A DNA stretch of 5,068 nt. Origin: CAG-791 sp045113775 (lineage in GTDB: Bacteria; Bacillota; Clostridia; Lachnospirales; Lachnospiraceae). The DNA is taken from the NCBI GenBank assembly GCA_045113775.1, contig JBGUJH010000145.1, positions 1 to 5,068 on the forward strand, given 5' to 3'. A program made the translations under genes and the position numbers. Below the pieces are notes generated by a model. The model worked only from the letters and a program-made list of their open reading frames with translations. It was not told the origin of the DNA and did no database searches. Below are positions 1 through 5,068 of the stretch, piece after piece; position 1 is the stretch's first letter, and every line of letters begins with the position of its first letter.

Positions 1-86
1 CTCAGCGGGGGATTGTCACCCGCCGCTGAGAAAGTTTGTTACTACCCGCCGCCTGTAGAGGCGGGGGACATCCCCCCTGTGTTATA
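1..86. repeat. GC-rich hairpin cluster, left copy of an inverted repeat
   Basis: Three palindromes lie in a row. The first pairs 1-8 (CTCAGCGG) with 23-30, extended by 9-11 with 19-21 around a single bulged G. The second pairs 49-54 (CCGCCT) with 59-64 (AGGCGG) around a GTAG loop. The third pairs 63-67 (GGGGG) with 72-76 around ACAT; it shares bases with the second, so the two cannot form together. Positions 63-86 are identical to the reverse complement of 4813-4836, and the match stops at 86, which may be an element end. Clustered hairpins of this kind are typical of intergenic palindromic elements or of the ends of IS200/IS605-type elements. The family is inferred; no transposase is visible and the element may continue beyond the left edge. 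Confidence 0.6.
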
Positions 87-101
87 CTTTTTGATTCTCC
101 T

Positions 102-872
102 ATGGAGGCAAAACAAATAATACCTTTTTTCTTTACCGGTTCTATAGCCACAATGCTCGTGATCTGGGCACTGCAGGCACTGTCTTATTACGGCATCATA
201 CGCAAGATGGGGTTTGAACAGGGCTTTGCCTTTGTTCCGATCGCGGCGGAATCGATCAGCAGTTATTCACCGACTTACAAGCAGCTGGATGCAATGGAAC
301 TTGAGGCTGAGAAGTCCATGTGCGACGACTATTTCAGCATCATGGCCAGCCAGCAGGCGAAGGCGCGGGACAATGATTCATTCCTGAGCGAGTTTGCGAC
401 CGACTATACGCAGGAGCCCTGGTATGTGAAGGGATTCGAAGACTACGACACGGCGGATGCCTTCATCGACATTCCTCTTAAGGACACCGGAGCCGGTTAT
501 CAGATCGAACTGCCGGACAAGGTATGGAAGGCCGTCGTCGACTGCCAGGTCGCCGCGTATATGAGGACCAAGGACGGACGCATGTACCTTGGCAGCGATC
601 ACGTCGGCGCGCTGGATGAAAACGGCAATCCCATGGTCGCTTTGGAAAACTCCTGGCCCCATATCGGCGGCGCTCTGATCTGCTACAATGCGGCGCAGGC
701 CAGAGACACAGAGGAAGGGACCGTCTTCTCCGGCACTACCACCGCGCTCCTCAACGGAAAGACACAGATTAAGATCTTCATCGAGTGTGACCTTCAGTTC
801 GGCGGAATGCTGACAGATATCTATCAGAGGACATTCCTCACAGAGACGCTGGAGACTCACGTTGAGCAGTAA
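102..872 (+). CDS. Mosaic protein: membrane helix joined to a clostripain-like (C11) C-terminal segment, probable gene remnant
   Basis: Counting from the ATG at 102 the frame has 256 residues. Residues 6-32 form one hydrophobic helix, followed by a basic stretch (GIIRKMG) and FVPIAAE, which reads like the start of a multi-pass membrane protein. From about residue 51 the character changes to a soluble, acidic sequence. Residues 103-225 (EPWYVKGFEDYDTADAFIDIPL, then YLGSDHVGALDENGNP, W185, GTVFSG, ALLNGK) resemble the C-terminal β-rich part of clostripain-family C11 peptidases as I remember them, where a D-E-N/D-G-N turn and a W-x-x-I-x-G segment recur. The catalytic His/Cys domain that should precede this is absent, so peptidase activity is unlikely. 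The last 25 residues look unrelated to that family. The start is uncertain: the frame is open back to a TTG at 36 inside the hairpin repeat, and ATG 102 has no upstream ribosome site (GGAGG overlaps the codon itself). It ends just before a strong terminator. It could be a real small membrane-anchored protein, but a truncated and fused remnant fits better. Confidence 0.5.
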   Translation: MEAKQIIPFFFTGSIATMLVIWALQALSYYGIIRKMGFEQGFAFVPIAAESISSYSPTYKQLDAMELEAEKSMCDDYFSIMASQQAKARDNDSFLSEFATDYTQEPWYVKGFEDYDTADAFIDIPLKDTGAGYQIELPDKVWKAVVDCQVAAYMRTKDGRMYLGSDHVGALDENGNPMVALENSWPHIGGALICYNAAQARDTEEGTVFSGTTTALLNGKTQIKIFIECDLQFGGMLTDIYQRTFLTETLETHVEQ

Positions 873-907
873 AACAGCCGACAGCCGGAAAATGAACATA
901 GAGAAGA

Positions 908-960
908 AGGGAGCATATCACGCCGAACGGGTGATATGCTCCCTCTCTTTTTCTTATTTT
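908..960. terminator. Bidirectional rho-independent terminator between convergent genes
   Basis: Positions 908-921 pair perfectly with 931-944 (14 bp, core GGGAGCATATCAC) around a 9-nt loop. On the + strand a T-rich run with TTTTT follows directly (945-960), ending the 102-872 frame. On the - strand the continuation (TTCTTCTC) is pyrimidine-rich but weaker. The stem lies 36 bp after the stop of the left frame and 24 bp beyond the stop of the large - strand gene, so it can serve both. Confidence 0.88.
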
Positions 961-967
961 CGCTTTA

Positions 968-3595
968 TCATTTCTGCCTGCGCTTTACTGCAGCAAGCCC
1001 GCACATCGCTGCGGCCATCGCTGTCATGTACAGGTAAATCAATTTATCATTCCTGTCACCCGCAGGTACAGGAGCCCCGCCTCTATCCTCTTTTTCGCCC
1101 TCTCCGGGCCAGTGGTAAATATATCCGTTATTGATGACTGTTCCTTCATTGTGGAAATCAAACAGCTCAGGATGATCCCCGGGAACGCTGATCGCCCCGA
1201 AGCTTCCGTTATCATTTAATTCAACTGTCGCAGGCACGATGTTTCCGTTATTGATCAACGTCCCGTAGTTGTAAAAATGGCTTCCCTTGGGAGAGTTTAA
1301 TTTGATGCGTTTTAACTGCTCTGAAGGATTCCGGTCTGTGGGACCGATCGGTATGATCGCCTCTGTCGCAGCTGCCAGATAGATATTCGCACCAGCCTCG
1401 TTTACCTGCAGTGCGTAATTCTCCAGAACTCCCGGATTGAGCAGTATGTCGCCGTTGTTCAGAAGAATGGCATTCTTTTCAATTTTGCCGTTTCTGTCTT
1501 TTCCGTTGAGTAAGGAGCCCGGCTCTACGTTTTTTTGTGTTACATCATCTTTCCAGGCGATCTGAATTCCTTTGTGATAAACAAACAGGCCTTTATCCGG
1601 ATCATTGGATGTGATCACATCATCGTATTTACCGTTATTGATAAGAGTCCCCAGGTTATACAGCTTGCCGTAAACGACCATGCTGCCGTTGTTGGTGAGT
1701 TTGGCGCCTTTCTCGATCGTAAACTCTCCGTATCCCTTTTCGGAATCATCCGACGAATGACCGGGTTTGCCCTCAGTTCCCTCGATCGTGATGATCCCGT
1801 TGTTCACGATCTCTCCGCCGGCGCGCAGATCAAGCAGCCCGTTATTCAGGATATCCGAGGAGGGCTTCTTTCCGTTCGCATCCGGTGTAGTGGTCGCTCC
1901 GTCCCACTCTATCTCAAGCTGACAGGTCTCGTCAATGATCAGCTTCCCGCCTTTATCGATCACGAACTGTGCGTTATTGCCTATGGCCACCTCTGCACCG
2001 GTCGTATTGCTATTGTCGGCGATCGTCAGCCAGGCATTCTTAAGTGTGATGCCGTCTGAATAAGTATTCTTATCCTTTGCAGTATTATTGGCGACTTGGA
2101 CATCAAAGCTGTTAACGTCTAAAGTGCGCTTTCTCAAATGATTCTCATCGGTCCCTTCGAACGTAATTCCGTCAACGATCGGGACCTCACTGATCATTTT
2201 CAATGTCCTGCCGCATCCCGGATCATTCTTGGATTCGTCCTGAGGGAGGTCATAATACGGATCTTCAAACGCTTTTTTGACAGACCAGTATGTAGTTCCC
2301 TTATCCTTGTTTTCTCCCCCCGAGTCCTCTACAGAAACCTCAAGGGCAAGGTCTGATCCCTTGATCAGGAAATTGGATATCTTTTCAACAGTCGTCTTTG
2401 CAGCATCGTAGAATTTGTCCAGGCACAGCTCCTGGTGCTTCGGATCGGTCGACTGGGGATCATATTTCAATCCGGGATTATAGTCGGCAACATTATCCAT
2501 ATAGAAGTGGATCGGAATATCGCCGTCAGGCTGGTCTGCCTTTCCTGAGTCTGCGCCCGCCGCAAGCTTTGCTGTCGCGAACATGAGTACATCCACATAA
2601 GGCGTCGCAAGGTCTTTTCCCTTTTTGTCCAGAAGGTCTTCGAGCCGGTAAGAACCCGTCTTGCTGCCCAGCGCATCCGCAAAAGCATGGTCATTATCCA
2701 TCATTCCCATGCCGGGGATCAGCGCCAGATTGTTTTCCTGTTTTACATGGAGATATGTATTTGAAGCCGTTCCGCCTGTTTCCGAAAAGAAATTTCCGAC
2801 GTCAAGCCTGAGAATGACGTATGTTCCGTCAAATCCCGAAAGCTTCTTGTGTACACTTCCATCCTGCGCCTTCTCTTCCGTAATGGAATGTTCGAATTCT
2901 GAATAGGGCTCTGTACGTTCTTTAATAGTCGTGTAGTCGACAGGTCCGGTCTTCTCCTCATAACCGACAGCCGCCCCCTGTATGATCGCGGGGGATTCCG
3001 TCGTAGGTTCATCCAGGTTCTGATCTGCAATACTCGGCATACCTATCGTAGGCGCGTCTTCCTCAGACGCCTGGTTCGGATCGATCTTCACCGAATAAAC
3101 CCCGGGATAATCTCCTCCCGGCTGTTCCTCGCTTTGGGAAGTCTCAGGAGCATAAAGATCTGCATTATAGTCGTAAGTGACACTGTCCTGCTGCTGTACC
3201 GGCGCTGACATCAGGGACGGCTGCTGCTCCGGTTCTGCCGTCTTAGACGACTGTTCTTCCGGTTCTGCCATCTGAGACGACTGCTGCCCCGGCGTCGACA
3301 TCAGAGACATCTGCCGCTCCGGTTCTTCTGCTTCCCCGTCGGTCTTTTCCCCTTCTCCCTGATCTTCCGGTTCGGAACTTGCTCCTTCCGGTAAATCCGC
3401 TGTCTGTTCTTCCGTTTGGCCGCTGTCAGCTTCCGGATCATTAGAAATACTTTTCTCAACCGAACCTTCCGATTCGGGTTCCGGCCGGCTTTCCTGCGCA
3501 TATCCGATCATCGGCAAATTTACAAGTATGACCGTTACAATGCAAACAGACGCAAGAATACCTCTCATTTTAACTAACCGTTTTCTCAGACTCAT
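968..3595 (-). CDS. Large secreted surface protein with NNG-repeat β-helix region and divergent sorting signal
   Basis: The product has 875 residues. Residues 1-33 are a signal peptide (RKRLVKMR, hydrophobic core 12-30, likely cut after GYA). Residues 34-205 are an acidic Glu/Pro/Gln/Ser-rich low-complexity stalk containing four 10-residue repeats (97-136). Residues 220-470 form a globular region I do not recognise, including DGTYVILRLDVGNFF (256-270). Residues 490-828 are rich in short β-strand turns with NNG at 584, 598, 635, 653, 713, 782 and 822. A decapeptide of form N-x-G-T-[LV]-I-N-N-G occurs at 646-655, 775-784 and 815-824. This pattern is typical of right-handed β-helix adhesin-like or carbohydrate-binding surface proteins. 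The end is VPAGD (843-847), a hydrophobic helix (851-869) and KRRQK, laid out like a sortase signal but without LPxTG. The start is the ATG at 3595, preceded at 9 nt by GGAAGGA; an in-frame TTG at 3613 overlaps that site and is not used. Inferred role: wall- or membrane-anchored surface protein, ligand unknown. The gene is intact and lies 88 bp downstream of azlD. Confidence 0.85.
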   Translation of the reverse strand: MSLRKRLVKMRGILASVCIVTVILVNLPMIGYAQESRPEPESEGSVEKSISNDPEADSGQTEEQTADLPEGASSEPEDQGEGEKTDGEAEEPERQMSLMSTPGQQSSQMAEPEEQSSKTAEPEQQPSLMSAPVQQQDSVTYDYNADLYAPETSQSEEQPGGDYPGVYSVKIDPNQASEEDAPTIGMPSIADQNLDEPTTESPAIIQGAAVGYEEKTGPVDYTTIKERTEPYSEFEHSITEEKAQDGSVHKKLSGFDGTYVILRLDVGNFFSETGGTASNTYLHVKQENNLALIPGMGMMDNDHAFADALGSKTGSYRLEDLLDKKGKDLATPYVDVLMFATAKLAAGADSGKADQPDGDIPIHFYMDNVADYNPGLKYDPQSTDPKHQELCLDKFYDAAKTTVEKISNFLIKGSDLALEVSVEDSGGENKDKGTTYWSVKKAFEDPYYDLPQDESKNDPGCGRTLKMISEVPIVDGITFEGTDENHLRKRTLDVNSFDVQVANNTAKDKNTYSDGITLKNAWLTIADNSNTTGAEVAIGNNAQFVIDKGGKLIIDETCQLEIEWDGATTTPDANGKKPSSDILNNGLLDLRAGGEIVNNGIITIEGTEGKPGHSSDDSEKGYGEFTIEKGAKLTNNGSMVVYGKLYNLGTLINNGKYDDVITSNDPDKGLFVYHKGIQIAWKDDVTQKNVEPGSLLNGKDRNGKIEKNAILLNNGDILLNPGVLENYALQVNEAGANIYLAAATEAIIPIGPTDRNPSEQLKRIKLNSPKGSHFYNYGTLINNGNIVPATVELNDNGSFGAISVPGDHPELFDFHNEGTVINNGYIYHWPGEGEKEDRGGAPVPAGDRNDKLIYLYMTAMAAAMCGLAAVKRRQK
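3188..3307 (-). repeat. Four tandem 30-bp units in the stalk of the surface protein
   Basis: Four in-frame 30-bp units (3188-3217, 3218-3247, 3248-3277, 3278-3307) encode SLMSTPGQQS, SQMAEPEEQS, SKTAEPEQQP and SLMSAPVQQQ. The two central units are the most alike at DNA level, sharing CCGGTTCTGCC. A partial fifth unit may follow from 3308. The repeats sit in the extended linker between the signal peptide and the first globular region, where copy number would set stalk length. Confidence 0.75.
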
Positions 3596-3604
3596 AATTA
3601 TCGT

Positions 3605-3611
3605 TCCTTCC
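3605..3611 (-). promoter_or_regulatory. Ribosome binding site fixing the surface-protein start
   Basis: GGAAGGA on the - strand, 9 nt before the ATG at 3595. It spans the upstream in-frame TTG (3613-3611), so the shorter reading frame beginning MSLRKR, which also gives a normal signal peptide, is the right one. Confidence 0.75.
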
Positions 3612-3636
3612 AAATGCTGTTGCCGACTCTGTAAAT

Positions 3637-3665
3637 ATTCTAGATATATGGGCGGTTAATTACAA
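3637..3665 (-). promoter_or_regulatory. Candidate proximal promoter of the surface-protein gene
   Basis: TTGTAA (3665-3660) and TAGAAT (3642-3637) on the - strand, spacer 17 bp, matching σA boxes at 4 and 5 of 6 positions. It overlaps the other candidate, whose -10 box lies on this -35 box, so the two could compete or only one may be used. The same TTGTAATTA string occurs at the azlC promoter. Confidence 0.4.
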
Positions 3666-3687
3666 TACTTGCGGTATGATTGGTCAA
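3659..3687 (-). promoter_or_regulatory. Candidate upstream promoter of the surface-protein gene
   Basis: On the - strand TTGACC (3687-3682) and TGTAAT (3664-3659) are separated by exactly 17 bp, with 5 of 6 matches to each σA box. The -35 box overlaps the stop codon of azlD. Predicted transcription would start near 3652, leaving a leader of roughly 57 nt. Confidence 0.5.
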
Positions 3688-3995
3688 AATACCGTTTGGA
3701 TCAATACCATATAGACGACCGTTCCCGTCAGGATACTGATCAGCGAATTCCTCTTTAAGACCTGGGCGCAGACCACACACACTGCCGCGATCAGTTCAGG
3801 CAGCCCGTACGGCTTTTCCAAAGGAGAAATATCCTTGAGGCAGTAGATCACCAGCATTCCGATGATAGCCGGCGGGAGGACTTTCCCCAGATAAGCGATA
3901 TAAGGCGGCGTCTCTTTCCGGAAGACCAGAAAAGGCAGGAACCGCAGGAGGATCGTCACAACTGCCATCACTGCGATAAGTACAGCTGATCTCAT
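3684..3995 (-). CDS. azlD: AzlD-type branched-chain amino acid transport subunit
   Basis: A 103-residue hydrophobic protein of the usual AzlD size. Segments typical of the family are visible: an N-terminal helix with T..LRFLPF (14-22), the VLPPAIIGMLVIY helix (39-51), LPELIAAVCVV (65-75), and a final helix beginning after KRNSLISILTG (81-91). AzlD is the small membrane subunit that works with AzlC to export branched-chain amino acids and some analogues across the cytoplasmic membrane. The ATG overlaps the azlC stop as ATGA, and AGGAGG lies 7 nt upstream within azlC, so translation is coupled. The order azlC then azlD and the overlap are standard for the family. Nothing is truncated. Substrate specificity cannot be read from the sequence. 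Confidence 0.93.
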   Translation of the reverse strand: MRSAVLIAVMAVVTILLRFLPFLVFRKETPPYIAYLGKVLPPAIIGMLVIYCLKDISPLEKPYGLPELIAAVCVVCAQVLKRNSLISILTGTVVYMVLIQTVF

Positions 3996-4666
3996 AGCTT
4001 CTCCTCCTCTCTACCGCGCAGGATCGTCAATACCAGTGTGATCAGCAGCATCGCAGGGATCAGGAACCGCCCCGGTCCGAAGAGCACCAGGCACAGGAGC
4101 GTACTGAAAAGTCCCGTAAGCGCCGGTATGTGATCCTTTGTGGTGAGCCACTGTTCCGTAAAAGCCGCTATGAACAGTGCGGTCATGGAGAACTCGATCC
4201 CTGCCGTTGAGAACGGAAGGACCGCTCCGAGGAGGCTTCCCAGAATGCTTCCCGTCACCCAGTAGCTGTGGTTGAACAGCGACACGAAGAACCTGTACCT
4301 GTTCGGATCGGCTCCCTCCGGCGTCTTCCCGTCACAGAGCAGTGAGTACGTCTCATCCGTCAGTGCGAAGATCATATAGGGCTTATATTTACCCGCGTCT
4401 TTGTATAGATCTACCATGGAGATGCTGTAGAAAAGGTGCCTCGCATTTACCATGACTGTGGTGAGGGCTGTAGTGATGATTGACGCAGCTCCTGTCAAAA
4501 GACTGACGCCGACATATTGCATGGAGCCGGCGTAGATAAAGATACTCATGGCCGCCGTCCACAATACGCCGTATCCGGCGTTATGCATGAGAATGCCGAA
4601 TCCGGTCCCGAGGACTATGTAACCTGCCATGACAGGTATTGATTTAATAAAAGCTTGCTTGATCAT
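3992..4666 (-). CDS. azlC: AzlC-type branched-chain amino acid exporter, large subunit
   Basis: The 224-residue membrane protein matches the AzlC family in size and motif order: a Pro/Gly-rich first helix (PVMAGYIVLGTGFGI, 11-25), MSIFIYAGSMQ (40-50), the VNARHLFYSIS loop (73-83), ALTDETYSLL (101-110), the Trp/Gly helix YWVTGSILGSLLGAVLP (135-151), GIEFSMTALFIAAF (156-169), and two C-terminal helices (about 180-217) before a charged tail. AzlC forms the main part of the AzlCD exporter for branched-chain amino acids. The ATG at 4666 has GAGGG 6 nt upstream. A σA-like promoter precedes it, and no Lrp-family (AzlB) regulator gene lies in the window. Full length, with no odd residues seen. Confidence 0.94.
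   Translation of the reverse strand: MIKQAFIKSIPVMAGYIVLGTGFGILMHNAGYGVLWTAAMSIFIYAGSMQYVGVSLLTGAASIITTALTTVMVNARHLFYSISMVDLYKDAGKYKPYMIFALTDETYSLLCDGKTPEGADPNRYRFFVSLFNHSYWVTGSILGSLLGAVLPFSTAGIEFSMTALFIAAFTEQWLTTKDHIPALTGLFSTLLCLVLFGPGRFLIPAMLLITLVLTILRGREEEKL
4003..4008 (-). promoter_or_regulatory. azlD ribosome binding site inside azlC
   Basis: A perfect AGGAGG on the - strand, 7 nt before the azlD ATG and inside the last codons of azlC, encoding part of the acidic GREEEKL tail. Confidence 0.8.
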
Positions 4667-4703
4667 TCTTTTCCCTCAATTGCCATTACCGCGACTGCTA
4701 AAT

Positions 4704-4732
4704 ATCATAAGACTTCGGAAATCTAATTACAA
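4704..4732 (-). promoter_or_regulatory. Candidate σA promoter of azlCD
   Basis: TTGTAA (4732-4727) and TATGAT (4709-4704) on the - strand with a 17-bp spacer, 4 and 5 of 6 matches. The start would fall near 4697, about 30 nt before the azlC ATG. Confidence 0.5.
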
Positions 4733-4785
4733 CTTTCCGATGTTCTGCAGGCGAAAAATCAATCAGAAAATCTGTCTGATATGCT

Positions 4786-4809
4786 ATGTTTTCTCATGCA
4801 GGAAAACAT
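4786..4809. other. Perfect 8-bp hairpin upstream of azlCD
   Basis: ATGTTTTC (4786-4793) pairs with GAAAACAT (4802-4809) around an 8-nt loop. It lies between the azlC promoter and the repeat copy starting at 4813. A shorter inverted repeat, ATCAGA/TCTGAT (4762-4767 and 4775-4780), is next to it. Either could be an operator upstream of azlC, or the first could be the flank of the repeat element. No T-run follows, so it is not a clear terminator. Confidence 0.4.
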
Positions 4810-4954
4810 GTTTATAACACAGGGGGGATGTCCCCCACTGTTATATGATGCACACGCGTGCGGAGATGATCTTTCTTCCACGATCGTCAGAGGACTTGTC
4901 AAAGACATCCGGTATTCGAGAGATGAAAAGAACCACTTGGAGGTCCTGTTGTAA
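4808..4954 (+). pseudogene. 48-codon frame, probable C-terminal remnant of an unknown gene
   Basis: The frame runs from ATG 4808 to TAA 4952-4954. Its first dozen codons come from the repeat (MFITQGGCPPLL). The rest, YDAHACGDDLSSTIVRGLVK and then a charged stretch DIRYSRDEKNHLEVLL, has the balanced composition of a real amphipathic protein tail. AGGA lies 4 nt before the ATG, so weak translation is possible. I recognise no family. The simplest reading is that a gene lost its 5' part when the repeat element arrived; a tail belonging to the element itself is the alternative. Confidence 0.35.
4813..4845. repeat. Right copy of the inverted repeat, 33-nt imperfect palindrome
   Basis: Positions 4813-4836 are an exact inverted copy of 63-86. 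In this copy the sequence closes into a larger palindrome: TATAACA (4813-4819) pairs with TGTTATA (4839-4845), and an inner GGGGG/CCCCC stem carries an ATGT loop. The left copy lacks the outer closing arm and continues into different hairpins, so the two share only the terminal 24 bp. The preceding bases are TTTAT if the element begins at AACAC, which recalls the target preference of IS200/IS605-type elements; this is inference. Confidence 0.65.
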
Positions 4955-4987
4955 TCCTCTCCGGTACAGTAAATCTTTTTGAGTCAG

Positions 4988-5059
4988 GACCACCGGCTTA
5001 GCCGGTGGCCTGCTCAACCCCTATAAGGGGCTATTACCTGCTTGCGCCCGGAAGGCGCA
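4988..5059 (+). other. Three tandem hairpins, element end or structured RNA
   Basis: Hairpin A pairs CCACCGGC (4990-4997) with GCCGGTGG (5001-5008) across a TTA loop. Hairpin B pairs CCCCT (5018-5022) with AGGGG (5026-5030) across ATA. Hairpin C pairs TGCGCC (5043-5048) with GGCGCA (5054-5059) across CGGAA. All stems are perfect, with short single-stranded linkers of 9 and 12 nt. No T-run follows any of them. From memory the string resembles repeated intergenic elements in gut Clostridia, perhaps IS200/IS605-linked, but I cannot confirm it. The rest of 4955-4987 shows nothing beyond a short T-run at 4976-4980. Confidence 0.45.
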
Positions 5060-5068
5060 CTGAACGGT

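Noticed and set aside
1..86. CRISPR array or attachment site
   Set aside because: The hairpins differ in sequence and spacing and there is no direct repeat with spacers; no integrase or tRNA gene is adjacent.
378..899. Open frame of 173 codons on the - strand, opposite the 102-872 frame
   Set aside because: It lies antisense to the clostripain-like segment, crosses the terminator side, lacks a recognisable domain or signal, and its composition is what the complementary strand of a codon-biased gene gives.
1535..2059. Open frame of 174 codons on the + strand inside the surface-protein gene
   Set aside because: It is antisense to the β-helix repeats, with no ribosome site or family resemblance; a shadow of the real gene.
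3596..3613. TTG at 3613 as start of the surface protein
   Set aside because: The codon overlaps the GGAAGGA ribosome site of the ATG at 3595, and the shorter form gives the normal signal peptide.
63..4836. A composite transposon or genomic island bounded by the inverted repeats
   Set aside because: No transposase, integrase or direct target duplication can be seen, and the genes inside include ordinary azlCD; kept only as a finding about repeats.
4988..5059. Rho-independent terminator
   Set aside because: None of the three stems is followed by a T-run, and no established gene ends just before them.

Overview
The window looks like chromosomal DNA from a Gram-positive gut-type Clostridia, probably Lachnospiraceae-like. 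The reasons are strong AGGAGG-type ribosome sites, a firmicute azlCD pair, a long signal-peptide-bearing wall or surface protein with an NNG-repeat β-helix, and hairpin-rich intergenic repeats of the kind common in those genomes. The taxon is inferred from style only; no marker gene is present.

Layout from left to right. Positions 1-86 are a cluster of GC-rich hairpins. Its inner 24 bp (63-86) recur exactly, inverted, at 4813-4836. Positions 102-872 (+) hold an open frame that looks like a mosaic: a membrane helix followed by what resembles the C-terminal part of a clostripain-like (C11) protein, with no catalytic region. A strong stem-loop at 908-944 with T-rich flanks separates it from the convergent large gene. 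Positions 968-3595 (-) encode an 875-residue surface protein: signal peptide, acidic Pro/Gln/Glu stalk with a 30-bp tandem repeat, an unrecognised middle domain, a repeat-rich C-terminal half with seven NNG motifs, and a VPAGD plus membrane helix plus KRRQK tail that resembles a divergent sortase-sorting signal. Upstream of it on the same strand lie azlC and azlD (4666-3684, overlapping by 4 bp), the two parts of a branched-chain amino acid exporter. About 400 bp without an established gene end the window. They hold the azlC promoter, a hairpin, the inverted repeat copy, a 48-codon frame that looks like a gene tail, and three tandem hairpins (4988-5059).

How it fits together: azlCD is a conventional translationally coupled operon. 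The surface-protein gene follows it after 88 bp, with no terminator visible between them and two possible promoters of its own, so it may be read both alone and by readthrough. The two window edges carry related palindromic repeat material facing in opposite directions. Each adjoins an apparently 5'-truncated reading frame, which suggests insertion of small non-autonomous elements next to, or into, older genes. No transposase, nuclease, CRISPR array or RNA gene of a known class could be identified, and I see no convincing new defence or signalling system. The most notable items are the edge repeats, the mosaic clostripain-like frame and the surface protein.
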